Below, in pieces: positions 54,499 to 63,420 of a stretch of DNA of 64,000 bases (position 1 is its first letter; the number at the start of each line of letters is the position of its first letter). The stretch is taken from the NCBI GenBank assembly GCA_965201085.1, contig CBDAVS010000025.1:434001-498000 (forward strand), in the 5' to 3' direction. The stretch comes from JAPOUP01 sp965201085 (GTDB taxonomy: Bacteria; Pseudomonadota; Alphaproteobacteria; Rhodobacterales; Rhodobacteraceae). The notes under the pieces are model-generated. The model searched no databases, had not been told where the DNA came from, and saw only the letters and a program-made list of their open reading frames with translations. The translations under genes were made by a program, and so were the position numbers.

Positions 54499-56022
54499 TC
54501 ATCGAGACGATGCACCCATGAACGCGGTCACCTTCGGCGCGATGGCGTTTGGCCGAACCGCCGAGATACCGGGAATTTCCCAGGCACGTGAAAGCAGGCT
54601 TTCGACGTCCATATGTGTTTCCAGATGTGACGCGAGATCGTCCAGTGTCCTCTCCGTCATGGCCTCATGGCAAAATCCGCTTCCTAACCCTCCAAGCTCC
54701 GCCAGGTAAGAGGTCCGAAAGTCGTCCGAAGAAAATATACCGTGGAGATAGCAGCCCCGGATGCGGCCATCCAGGCTCGCAGCGCCTTCGGTTCGTTCGC
54801 CGATGCGCAGCCAGGCACGCTCTCGATCCGGTCCCTCCGTCCTACCGAGATGGATTTCATATCCACTGACATATGCGCCTGTGGCTGAGTAGATCGCTTC
54901 CGTTCTTGTGGTCCGTTTTTCCGAGGACATTTCGGTTACGACATCGAGCAGTCCAAGTCCGTGAAATCGACCGGCGCTGCCATCGCTTCCCTTGGTGTCG
55001 ATGATTTCCCGACCGAGCATCTGATAGCCACCGCACATGCCGAGAACATGGCCACCGCGACGCACATGGGCCAGAAGGTCTATGTCCCATCCCTGGCGTC
55101 TGAAGTCAGCGAGGTCGCCAACGGTGGACTTCGAGCCGGGGATCAACACGAGATTGGCGTCTCCCGGCAGCGCCCGCCCGGGTTCCACGATTTCCACGCG
55201 GACGTCGGGTTCCGCCGCAAGCGGGTCCAGGTCATCGAAATTCGCGATTCGGTTTAGCCTCGGCACCGCGACCTTGAACGGGCCACCGGAAGTCGAGCGG
55301 ATATCCATGACGTCTTCCGCCGGCAACTTCCACGCATCGCTGAACCAGGGCAGAACGCCCAGCCCCTTCCAGCCGGTTCGCCGTTCTATCTCCGGTATCG
55401 CTTCATCGAACAGCGTGACGTCTCCCCGGAATTTGTTGATCAGAAACGCCGATATTCTCCCGCTGTCATTCGGAGGAAGTACGGCTTGGGTGCCGACCAA
55501 TTGCGCGATCACGCCTCCACGGTCGATATCGGCAACTAGCACGACAGGTATTCCGGCGGCTTCGGCAAAGCCCATATTCGCGATATCTCCCGAACGAAGA
55601 TTGATTTCGGCCGGACTGCCCGCGCCTTCGACCAGTATGAGGTCCACCGATCCGGCGAGTCTGGTGAAACTCTCCATAACCTTCGGCAGAAGACTGTGTT
55701 TCAGCTTGGCGTATTCACCCGCCCGGACCGTTGCCATACGACGGCCCTGAACCACGACCTGTGCACCGGTGTCGGATTCCGGCTTCAGAAGCACCGGGTT
55801 CATGTCAATCGTTGGTTGCACTCCTGCGGCGAGGGCCTGAAGCGCCTGCGCTCGTCCTATCTCGCCATCGTCGACGGTGGCGGCGGCATTGTTGGACATA
55901 TTCTGCGGTTTGAAAGGCGCCACCGTCATGCCACGTTTCGCGAACGCCCGGGCCAGACCGGCGACGACCAGCGACTTACCGACGTTCGATCCCGTTCCCT
56001 GGATCATGATCGATCGAGTCAT
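54499..56022 (-). CDS. cobQ: Cobyric acid synthase
   Basis: A 507-residue glutamine amidotransferase. The N-terminal nucleotide loop is GTGSNVGKSLVVAGLARAF (residues 9-27), and the class I-like amidotransferase half has the cysteine in GMCGGYQMLGREI and the histidine in CYLHGIFSSD. It amidates four carboxylates of adenosylcobyrinic a,c-diamide in cobalamin synthesis. It lies 60 bp behind the oxidoreductase gene on the same strand and may be read from that operon, although no other cob gene is near. Corrinoid is also needed by MttB-type methyltransferases such as the one at 63421. Confidence 0.94.
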   Translation of the reverse strand: MTRSIMIQGTGSNVGKSLVVAGLARAFAKRGMTVAPFKPQNMSNNAAATVDDGEIGRAQALQALAAGVQPTIDMNPVLLKPESDTGAQVVVQGRRMATVRAGEYAKLKHSLLPKVMESFTRLAGSVDLILVEGAGSPAEINLRSGDIANMGFAEAAGIPVVLVADIDRGGVIAQLVGTQAVLPPNDSGRISAFLINKFRGDVTLFDEAIPEIERRTGWKGLGVLPWFSDAWKLPAEDVMDIRSTSGGPFKVAVPRLNRIANFDDLDPLAAEPDVRVEIVEPGRALPGDANLVLIPGSKSTVGDLADFRRQGWDIDLLAHVRRGGHVLGMCGGYQMLGREIIDTKGSDGSAGRFHGLGLLDVVTEMSSEKRTTRTEAIYSATGAYVSGYEIHLGRTEGPDRERAWLRIGERTEGAASLDGRIRGCYLHGIFSSDDFRTSYLAELGGLGSGFCHEAMTERTLDDLASHLETHMDVESLLSRAWEIPGISAVRPNAIAPKVTAFMGASSR

Positions 56023-56082
56023 GATTTACCTTCCACCGTACCAACCAACCCAGCCGCGCGCGCGTTCGAACTGGAAGTGGGG

Positions 56083-57393
56083 CTAGAATTCCGAGGACGC
56101 AGCCAATTTTAGCTTCACCTGCCGGTAAGCGACTCCCAAATCCAGAAACGGACGTGGAGGCAGCCGGCTTGCCCCAGGGATCGACAGCTGAACGTCCAGC
56201 AGTTCGCTCGGCTCTCCAGCGATTAGATCGGCCAGCAGACGTCCTGCGGCAGCGCCACGTGTCATCGGCGAAACGTCATTGGTCAGGACCGCATACAACC
56301 CAGGCCCATATTCTCCAAACACCGCTCCGTCATTCCAGGTGAAGGCCATTGTCCCCCCCCAGCTATGTTCGAAACCGGTTCCGGACAGGCCCGGCCAACG
56401 CTTTAGCATCGCTTTGGCATGCAGCTTGCTGATCTCGGAAACCGTTGCTGCCGATGTGGGCGCGTTGGGGCTGTATCTGAACAGGTTTCGAACGAACAAT
56501 CGACGGTCTTCAGTCAGGCGGATGGTTGCGCCATACTCGGAACTTCCGAGCAGACCGAATGGTTCCCCTGTCCCAAGATGGGCCAGCCGATCCTCGTCAA
56601 GGGGCGCGGTCAGGCTGGCATAGGTCGTCATGGGAACATACCGCCCGGCCGCAATTCCGAACTGGTTCAGGAAAACTCCAGTGGCAAGGGCAACCCTGTC
56701 TGCGCGAACGGTTCCCTGCGGTGTCGTGGCGACGTAGAGATCCCCTAAACGCTCAAGGTCGGTTACGGGACTTTCCTCGAAGAGCGTGATATTGACCGGA
56801 AGGTGCTGTCCCAGCCCGCGCATCAGGGCCGCCGGGTTCACAAGCGCATTTCCTGGTGTGTAAAGGCCACGTCGGTAAAAGCGTGTTCCGATTCGCGCCG
56901 CCATTTCATCCTGGGTCATCCAGGTTCGCTCCAGCCCCAGCTGGTCGAGGGTGAGCGCAATTTCGTCGATATGTCTTTCACCATCAGGTCCAGCGGACCC
57001 GTAGATTCGCCCGAACTCATCCCAGTCGCAGTCGATCCGGAATTCACGTGCCATACGACGAAAGTCTTCCAACCCGCTTTCCCACAGCTTCATGTTGCGA
57101 CGCAGGATGTCGAGTCGTTTCGGCGGACCATGCGAGTGGAGGTTCAGCATGAATCCCGCATTCCGCCCGGACGCCCCAAAGCCCGCTCGTTCAGCTTCGA
57201 CCAGGGCAATCTTCCCATCCGGGCGCAATCTACCCAGTTGATGGGCAACCGCCAGACCGCAAACACCGGCACCAATTATGGCGGTTTCAACCCTTCTGTC
57301 CCCGACCAGGACATGCGGTGGCTGAGCCGGCGGCAATGTCTTCCACCAGCCGTTGCTATCCTCGTGTCTGGGAATGATTGCCGGGCGGGGCAT
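56083..57393 (-). CDS. FAD-dependent amine/amino-acid oxidoreductase (DAO family)
   Basis: A 436-residue flavoprotein. The dinucleotide loop IIGAGVCGLAVA is near residue 39, EAERAGFGASGRNAGFM binds the adenine ribose and pyrophosphate, and SWGGTMAFTWNDGAVFGEY is the C-terminal FAD block of the DadA/PuuB-like group. Such enzymes oxidise secondary or N-methylated amines. The preceding gene ends 3 bp upstream. With the quaternary-amine transporter, a demethylated betaine product is a plausible substrate. Confidence 0.87.
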   Translation of the reverse strand: MPRPAIIPRHEDSNGWWKTLPPAQPPHVLVGDRRVETAIIGAGVCGLAVAHQLGRLRPDGKIALVEAERAGFGASGRNAGFMLNLHSHGPPKRLDILRRNMKLWESGLEDFRRMAREFRIDCDWDEFGRIYGSAGPDGERHIDEIALTLDQLGLERTWMTQDEMAARIGTRFYRRGLYTPGNALVNPAALMRGLGQHLPVNITLFEESPVTDLERLGDLYVATTPQGTVRADRVALATGVFLNQFGIAAGRYVPMTTYASLTAPLDEDRLAHLGTGEPFGLLGSSEYGATIRLTEDRRLFVRNLFRYSPNAPTSAATVSEISKLHAKAMLKRWPGLSGTGFEHSWGGTMAFTWNDGAVFGEYGPGLYAVLTNDVSPMTRGAAAGRLLADLIAGEPSELLDVQLSIPGASRLPPRPFLDLGVAYRQVKLKLAASSEF

Positions 57394-57396
57394 GGA

Positions 57397-58326
57397 TCAG
57401 TATCCGCGCTCCAGATCGACGATGGGAGACGGCGTGCCCCCGTCCATGGCCAGTCTAATCTGCGTCGCGATGAATTCAGCGGCGGAACGCTCATTCGTTG
57501 GCGCCGCGGCATGCGGGGTGATGTAAACGGCGGAATGGGTCCAGTATGGACTCTCCTCCGGCAGAGGTTCCTCCCGGAATACGTCCAGAGCAGCGCCTTG
57601 CAGCTGGCCACTGTCGAGCGCTGCCAATAGCGCCGCATCGTCTATACTGGTACCACGCCCGCAATTGATCACGAAACTGCCTGACGGCATTCTGGCGAAT
57701 ACATCGGCATTCAGGATATTGGCCGTGGCATCGGTCAGTGGCAGAAGGTTTACAAGAATATCGGCCTCGCAGACCACAATGTCGAAGCTGGCATCGCCTG
57801 CCAGGCATCGCACGCCGTCAATGTCTTTTGGACTGCGCGCCCAGCCTGTGACCGGGAAACCCAGATCCCGCAGGCGGATACATGCATCCTGACCGGTCTG
57901 CCCCAAACCCAGAACGGAAACGCGACGCTCCGCGTTCTCCGGATATCTGTGACGGTGCCAGAGTCTGTCGCGCTGCTGCCTGATGTAGCGGGCGTAATGC
58001 CTGTGGAAATGCAACACCCAGTGGATGATATGGCACGACATGTCGAGCACAAGCAGACGATCCTGAACGCGCACGATGGGGACATGCGACGGCCATTCGG
58101 GATCAAGCGTGATATGTGTAACGCCTGCACCAATGGAATAGATGTATTTCAGGTTCGGAAAGGTCTTCAGCTTCCCTGCCGGTGGGGCCCAGACAACCGC
58201 ATGGTCAATGTCTGACGGATCGCCGGGGTCATCAATCCCCCGGATACTCGTTGCGCAGCCAGCCCTATCAAAAGCTTCATGCCAGAGTTCAGGTGTCGCC
58301 CCTTCCCAATGAAAGAGTATTGCCAT
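57397..58326 (-). CDS. D-2-hydroxyacid dehydrogenase, GhrA-like
   Basis: A 309-residue NAD(P)-dependent dehydrogenase. The Rossmann loop VLGLGQTGQDACIRL is at residues 138-152, VINCGRGTSIDDAALLAAL holds the conserved arginine, and TPHAAA contains the catalytic histidine. It matches glyoxylate/hydroxypyruvate reductase A. In this operon it may reduce a glyoxylate-like or 2-oxo acid product of amine oxidation; that is an inference. Confidence 0.87.
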   Translation of the reverse strand: MAILFHWEGATPELWHEAFDRAGCATSIRGIDDPGDPSDIDHAVVWAPPAGKLKTFPNLKYIYSIGAGVTHITLDPEWPSHVPIVRVQDRLLVLDMSCHIIHWVLHFHRHYARYIRQQRDRLWHRHRYPENAERRVSVLGLGQTGQDACIRLRDLGFPVTGWARSPKDIDGVRCLAGDASFDIVVCEADILVNLLPLTDATANILNADVFARMPSGSFVINCGRGTSIDDAALLAALDSGQLQGAALDVFREEPLPEESPYWTHSAVYITPHAAAPTNERSAAEFIATQIRLAMDGGTPSPIVDLERGY

Positions 58327-58396
58327 GTCAGCCTGTCATCGCCTGGTAATTCAAGGTGGGGTCGCCGCGAACGGCGACCCCCTTCCCCGGGAGAAG

Positions 58397-59377
58397 TCAG
58401 TTGGCGGCATTGGCCGCCGCAATGAGCGCATCCCAGTCGGACTGATTCGCCGCAATCCAGTCTTTCGCGATCTGCTCCAGCTGGTGCGGTTCCTTTTCGC
58501 CATCATTCATTCGCAGCATCATGGCGCTCAGGTCAGCGATCAAAATCCTCAGACCATTGAAGAAGGCCATGGCCTTCGGATTTGCCTCGGCAAACTCCCT
58601 GTTCACAAGAATGTAGTTGTCATTCGCGCCAAAGCCCGGATTCCGGCCGTCAGCCCATTCGGTGCTGGCGTCCGGATCACCCGGCAGGGACGAGAACGGT
58701 GCGTTCAGAAACACGACATCAGTGCCTTCAACAAGGACACCCATGATCCAGTTCGGTGCCCAGGTCGAATAGAAGATCGGCTGGCCCGCCTTGTAGCGTT
58801 CGATCGTGTCCGCCATCAGGGCGAAATATTCACCCTTGTCGTTGTTGATGTGATCGCGAAGCCCATAGGCATCCAGGTGATGTTCAATCACCTTTTCGCA
58901 GCCCCAGCCCGGGTTGCAGCCGGTGAGGTTGGCCTTGCCGTCACCATTGGTGTCGAACAATACCGCGATGGCCGGGTCTTTCATCTGTTCAAGCGCGGTG
59001 ATGCCGTGAGCCTCAGCGGTCCTGATATCGATGAAATAACCCTGCATCGCGTTGGTATACATCGGTCCGGCACGCACCATCGCGTCGTCACCACCCGAAT
59101 TATTGAAGAAGTCTTTGTGGAGCGGCTTCCAGTGAACGGCCGTATAATCGGCATCGCCCTGTCCGATCGACAGGTGGATGGCCGGGTAGTTGCCGGTCAG
59201 CATCTCGCCATTTTCGTAGCCGAGTGCCGCCAGACCCTCCTCGATCACCTCATAGATCAACTGGTGATCAGTCCGACCGGTGCTGATCGCCGTGACCTCT
59301 GCGGCCATGGCCGTACCTGCCATCAAACCACCAGCAACAGCGGTAAGCACGAGTTTGGTTTCCAACTTGTTCATCAT
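58397..59377 (-). CDS. Quaternary-amine ABC transporter, substrate-binding protein
   Basis: A 326-residue periplasmic protein with a signal peptide (LVLTAVAGGLMAGTAMA, cut before AEVTA). IYEVIEEGLAALGY, NYPAIHLSIGQGDADYTAVHWKPLH and WAPNWIMG are OpuAC/ProX blocks; the tryptophans in VHWKP and STWAPNW are candidates for the aromatic cage that binds betaine-type cations. The start is the first of two ATGs behind GGGAGGAC. It follows the second permease gene by 16 bp. Confidence 0.9.
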   Translation of the reverse strand: MMNKLETKLVLTAVAGGLMAGTAMAAEVTAISTGRTDHQLIYEVIEEGLAALGYENGEMLTGNYPAIHLSIGQGDADYTAVHWKPLHKDFFNNSGGDDAMVRAGPMYTNAMQGYFIDIRTAEAHGITALEQMKDPAIAVLFDTNGDGKANLTGCNPGWGCEKVIEHHLDAYGLRDHINNDKGEYFALMADTIERYKAGQPIFYSTWAPNWIMGVLVEGTDVVFLNAPFSSLPGDPDASTEWADGRNPGFGANDNYILVNREFAEANPKAMAFFNGLRILIADLSAMMLRMNDGEKEPHQLEQIAKDWIAANQSDWDALIAAANAAN

Positions 59378-59393
59378 GTCCTCCCTAGTTGGA

Positions 59394-60338
59394 TCAGTGA
59401 ATGGATAGGTTAATTCTTCCGTGGAGCCGTAGACGCAGCCAGCCAACGGGTCCCTGCTCCCAGAGCCCACGATTTCCCCGCTCCCGGCGGGTAAAGCCGA
59501 ATCCCTGTGTTACCCGGTCAAAAACGACTGCCAGAAGCACGATGCCAAGTCCACCTACCGAGGCGCGCGCGAGATCCAGCTGCGAAATGCCAACCAGCAC
59601 CAGACGGCCCAGACCGGCAACCGAAATCATTGAGGCGATGACGCTCATCGCCAGGGACAGCATGACTGTCTGGTTGATCCCGACCATGATCGTCGGACGG
59701 GCCAGAGGCAGGTCGATGGACCAGAGCCGCTTCAGCGGAGAAACTCCGAAAGCATCGGCTGCTTCGATGAGGTCTTCACGCACCTCGCGCAAGCCCAGAT
59801 TGGTCAATCGCACCAACGGCGGTGTCGCAAAGAAGGCGGTAACGATCACGCCAGGTACATTGCCGATGCCGAACAGAAGGATAACGGGCACCAGGTATGT
59901 GAAAGACGGGATCGTCTGCATGAAATCGAGCACAGGGCGGACGATCGCCCAGAGCCAGTCCATTCGGCTGCATAGAATTCCTAGCGGCAATCCAAACAAT
60001 ATGGAAATCGAGACCGCGGTGATCAAAACGGCGAGACTCGTCATGGCAGCATCCCAAGCGCCAATGATACCGATTGCAACGAATGCGCAAAAGGTAAGGA
60101 TTGCGGTTGCCCGGTTCACGATCTGCCAGGCAAAGAGGGTGAAGAAAGTCAGCAGCAGGGTCTGTGGCGTATCCCGCAGCCCATCTTCGACAAGATCAAG
60201 CGCCCACTTTACCGGTTCCTTGATTGCCTTGAACACCGGACGGTAATTTGACGTGAGCCAACGCATTCCGTCATTGGCCCACTCCGCCAGCGGAAGGCTG
60301 ATCGTTGTGAATGGATCAAGGAGGCTCGCCACATCCAC
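59394..60338 (-). CDS. Quaternary-amine ABC transporter, permease 2
   Basis: A 314-residue inner-membrane protein. The ProW-type EAA loop is REVREDLIEAADAFGVSPLKRLWSIDLPLARP, and the core helices include MQTIPSFTYLVPVILLFGIGNVPGV. It is a clear paralogue of the permease encoded just upstream. Two permeases in one operon suggest a heterodimeric channel. The C-terminus is a basic tail (FTRRERGNRG). The gene starts 2 bp behind the stop of permease 1. Confidence 0.92.
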   Translation of the reverse strand: MDVASLLDPFTTISLPLAEWANDGMRWLTSNYRPVFKAIKEPVKWALDLVEDGLRDTPQTLLLTFFTLFAWQIVNRATAILTFCAFVAIGIIGAWDAAMTSLAVLITAVSISILFGLPLGILCSRMDWLWAIVRPVLDFMQTIPSFTYLVPVILLFGIGNVPGVIVTAFFATPPLVRLTNLGLREVREDLIEAADAFGVSPLKRLWSIDLPLARPTIMVGINQTVMLSLAMSVIASMISVAGLGRLVLVGISQLDLARASVGGLGIVLLAVVFDRVTQGFGFTRRERGNRGLWEQGPVGWLRLRLHGRINLSIH

Positions 60339-60340
60339 CC

Positions 60341-61216
60341 TCAGGCACTCCCGCTGATGCGCTGTTTCGCAGCGCCGAGCGCCTGCACATAGCGATCCAC
60401 CGTAATGGCCACCAGAACGATGCCCAGACCGCCTATGGTGGCACTACCAAAGTCGAGCCGCCCGATCCCTTCCAGAACGGTTCTGCCAAGTCCGGCAACG
60501 GAAATCATGGAGGCGACAACCGCCATGGATAGCGATAGAAGGGTGGTCTGGTTCAGACCGGCCAGAATTGTGGCGCGGGCAAGGGGTAGCTGGGTGCCGA
60601 ACAGCACCCGTGTTTCACTCGCGCCAAAGGCTCTCGCGGCCTCAACGAAGTCCGGCCGAACCTCGCGAATGCCCAGATTGGTAAGGCGGATCAGGGGTGT
60701 GATGGCAAAGAAGCAGGTAACGATGACGCCAGGTGTGTCACCAATCCCGAACAGCATGACCACGGGAACAAGATAGACAAAGCTGGGAATGGTCTGCAGA
60801 AGATCCAGGATCGGGCGCAGGAAGTGATAGAAGCGGTCACTCCGCGCGGCAAGAATTCCAGTGGGCAAGCCGACAATGATGCAGATCGAAACGGCGGTGA
60901 TGACGATCGACAGCGTTGTCATCGCGGACTGCCACGCACCCATCAGTCCAATGAGGGTCAAGCAGATCAGACCGGTCAGAGCCAGACGCCATCCGGCTAT
61001 CATCCAGCCGACCGCCACCGCACCGACGATACCCAGGAGCGGTGGGATTGCCTCAAGCCCGCCCTGAACAAGCTGAAGGAAGCGCTGCACGGGGACTTTT
61101 GCCGCCAGCAGCGTTTCGCGGGAATGGCCGACGATCCAGTTCAGCACGCTGTCCGCCCAGACCCCAAAGGGGATGGTGAAATAGTCGAAGGGGTTGAGGA
61201 TCTGATCCACGTTCAC
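60341..61216 (-). CDS. Quaternary-amine ABC transporter, permease 1
   Basis: A 291-residue ProW-family permease. It has the same layout as permease 2: a cytoplasmic N-terminus (ILNPFDYFTIPFGVWADSVLNW), membrane helices including LLQTIPSFVYLVPVVMLFGIGDTPGV, and the EAA loop REVRPDFVEAARAFGASETRVLFGTQLPLARA. The start overlaps the stop of the ATPase gene by 4 bp (ATGA). Confidence 0.92.
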   Translation of the reverse strand: MNVDQILNPFDYFTIPFGVWADSVLNWIVGHSRETLLAAKVPVQRFLQLVQGGLEAIPPLLGIVGAVAVGWMIAGWRLALTGLICLTLIGLMGAWQSAMTTLSIVITAVSICIIVGLPTGILAARSDRFYHFLRPILDLLQTIPSFVYLVPVVMLFGIGDTPGVIVTCFFAITPLIRLTNLGIREVRPDFVEAARAFGASETRVLFGTQLPLARATILAGLNQTTLLSLSMAVVASMISVAGLGRTVLEGIGRLDFGSATIGGLGIVLVAITVDRYVQALGAAKQRISGSA

Positions 61217-62256
61217 CTCCGCTCCAGATCCTGGCCAACCGCCGCGAGAATTTCAGGGTGCCCGACCCTTCCGATCAACCTGTCACCATTCCTGATCGCC
61301 AGGTGATCCACGCCGTCTGCCAGCCGGACAATCAACTCGGGCAGTGGGGTGTTCGGTCCAAGGACCGGCGCGTCAACAGCCACATCACCGTCCACCGCGA
61401 TTTCCGAGGCAGACAGGTATTTCAGGGTCGAAATGGAACTGACAAAGCGGGCCACATATTCGGTTTCAGGATGTAGAACGATACTTTCCGGTGTTCCGAT
61501 CTGGTCGATCCGACCATCTTTCATGACCGCGATCCGATGACCAACACGCATCGCTTCGTCCAGGTCATGGGTGATGAACAGGGTCGTCTTCCCTGCCTTT
61601 TCCGAAAGTTCGAGGAACTCGTCCTGCAGATCCCTCCGGATCAGCGGATCAAGCGCACTGAAGGGTTCATCCATCAGCAGTATATCCGGATCCGCTGCCA
61701 GTGCCCGTGCCAGCCCAACGCGCTGCTGCATACCGCCAGACAGCTCATCGGGGTACCGGGCACCCCAATCCGCCAGACCCACGGTTGCCAAGGCGGATTC
61801 CGCCGTCTCACGGCAGGTCTTCCTGTCCGCTCCCTGAACCTCAAGACCGTATGCGACATTGCCCGCGATCGTCTTGTGCGGCCAAAGCGCCATGTGCTGA
61901 AACACCATGCCGATCTTTCCCGCGCGAAGGGCGCGCAATTCCCGGTCCTTCAGGCCCGTCACATCCTGACCATTGACAAGAACCGTTCCCGAGGTCGGTT
62001 CGATCAATCGGTTCACATGTCTGAGAAGAGTCGATTTGCCAGAGCCGGAAAGCCCCATGATGCAGAAGATCTCACCACGGTTAACGGAGAAGCTGGCATC
62101 CGCAACACCGATCACGCTGCCGAACCGTTCCAGTGCCCCGTTCTTGTCCATATCGCCGGACCTGGCTGCGGCCAGTGCCTCATCTGTCCGGTCGCCAAAT
62201 ATCTTCCACAGGTTCCGGCATTCAATCGCAGGCTGTTCCAGACATTTTTCAGCCAT
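61213..62256 (-). CDS. Quaternary-amine ABC transporter, ATPase
   Basis: A 347-residue ProV-type ATPase. Walker A GLSGSGKST is at residues 68-76, the signature LSGGMQQRV and Walker B ILLMDEPFSALDP follow, and the switch histidine is in FITHDLDEA. A C-terminal extension of about 80 residues, where ProV has CBS domains, ends GRVGHPEILAAVGQDL and may sense osmotic or substrate signals. It is the first gene of a run with very short gaps down to the FAD oxidoreductase. Confidence 0.93.
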   Translation of the reverse strand: MAEKCLEQPAIECRNLWKIFGDRTDEALAAARSGDMDKNGALERFGSVIGVADASFSVNRGEIFCIMGLSGSGKSTLLRHVNRLIEPTSGTVLVNGQDVTGLKDRELRALRAGKIGMVFQHMALWPHKTIAGNVAYGLEVQGADRKTCRETAESALATVGLADWGARYPDELSGGMQQRVGLARALAADPDILLMDEPFSALDPLIRRDLQDEFLELSEKAGKTTLFITHDLDEAMRVGHRIAVMKDGRIDQIGTPESIVLHPETEYVARFVSSISTLKYLSASEIAVDGDVAVDAPVLGPNTPLPELIVRLADGVDHLAIRNGDRLIGRVGHPEILAAVGQDLERR

Positions 62257-62345
62257 TTGTTATGGACACGCTCCCTGGCGACGGCATTGCCGAAGTGTTG
62301 CATAGGACCAGGTGAAATCAACATTGCAAAAAATTGACCCGCTGA

Positions 62346-62360
62346 GTAACTTCATGTTAC
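62346..62360. promoter_or_regulatory. Candidate LysR-type operator
   Basis: The dyad gtaac-ttcat-gttac lies in the 131-bp gap between the divergent transporter operon and the LysR gene. Its size and symmetry suit a LysR-type T-N11-A site, and it is well placed to control both directions. This is a pattern-based guess. Confidence 0.4.
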
Positions 62361-62387
62361 GCTGATATTCAACAAGCAGGAATCGTT

Positions 62388-63338
62388 CTGGCTCTGGGAT
62401 TCAGAAACCTTCCGCCTCCGAAGGCGTTGCTGGCGTTCGAGGCGGCGGCCAGAAACATGAGTTTCACCGAAGCCGCCAAAGAGCTGAACGTCACGCGTGT
62501 TGCCGTGTCGCGGCAGGTGCGGCAAATGGAGGACTTCATTGGGTTCGACCTATTTGCGCGTGGCCGCAGCAGCATCAAACTCACCCGGGCCGGACGGAAA
62601 CTGTCACGTGTCGTTCATCAGGGCTTTCAGGCGATCCTGGACGAAATCGAGTCGATCGAGAACACCAGGGAAGACACGCTGATCACCATTGCCACCACGG
62701 CAGGCGTATCGACATATTGGCTTATGCCAAATATCGGCCGGTATCGACGCAACAATCCGAATGCTGATTTCAGGCTTCTGGTCTCCCATGAACTGGTCAA
62801 TCTCGTACAGTCCGACGTGGATATCGCCATCCGTTACGGAACGGGAAACTGGCCCGGCACTACCAGCGTGCTACTTCAGCGCCAACAGATTCTGCCGCTT
62901 TGCAGCCGGATTTTCTACAGCAATTACGGGCCTTTCGAAACGCTTGACGATCTGACAAGGGTTCCACTGCTCGAATTTGAAAGCGCCTTCGACCCATCAT
63001 CGATCTGGATCAACTACTTTCGTGACAAGGGTTCTGTTCTGGGTGGCAACGTTCGGATGAGTTCGTATGATTCATACATCAATCTGGTTCAGGCCGTTCT
63101 GGACGGTCAGGGCGTCTGTCTTCTCGGCGCACCGCTGATGCAACAGTTTATTGACAGCGGTGTTCTGGTGGCGGCGCTGGACACGGAATCCCTCCCACAG
63201 CACGGATATTACCTGTGTCAGCCCGATGGAGCTTCGCCGTCAAGAACCGTCTCCGAGTTTCGCGACTGGCTTTTGGCGGAACTGAGCCCTGACAGAGAGC
63301 ATGCGGACACGGTCACGCCTGAACACGTGCCAGCGTAA
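62388..63338 (+). CDS. LysR-family regulator, GcvA-like
   Basis: A regulator of about 316 residues. The helix-turn-helix (FTEAAKELNVTRVAVSRQVRQMEDFIG) follows the usual leader RNLPPPKALLAFEAAARN. In-frame ATG and GTG are absent before that leader, so the start must be a rare codon: CTG at 62388 (giving LALGFRNLPPPK) is best because caggaa lies a few bases upstream; TTG at 62427 would remove conserved residues. The effector domain resembles GcvA. It probably controls the transporter operon and the MttB-like gene. Confidence 0.85.
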   Translation: MALGFRNLPPPKALLAFEAAARNMSFTEAAKELNVTRVAVSRQVRQMEDFIGFDLFARGRSSIKLTRAGRKLSRVVHQGFQAILDEIESIENTREDTLITIATTAGVSTYWLMPNIGRYRRNNPNADFRLLVSHELVNLVQSDVDIAIRYGTGNWPGTTSVLLQRQQILPLCSRIFYSNYGPFETLDDLTRVPLLEFESAFDPSSIWINYFRDKGSVLGGNVRMSSYDSYINLVQAVLDGQGVCLLGAPLMQQFIDSGVLVAALDTESLPQHGYYLCQPDGASPSRTVSEFRDWLLAELSPDREHADTVTPEHVPA

Positions 63339-63420
63339 TCCCAGGTTTCCCATCAGGGCAAGTTTTTCCGAGATTGTGGAAGAGGTTCCGGCGGGGATAC
63401 TCTCTGCAGGGAGGAGCCTG

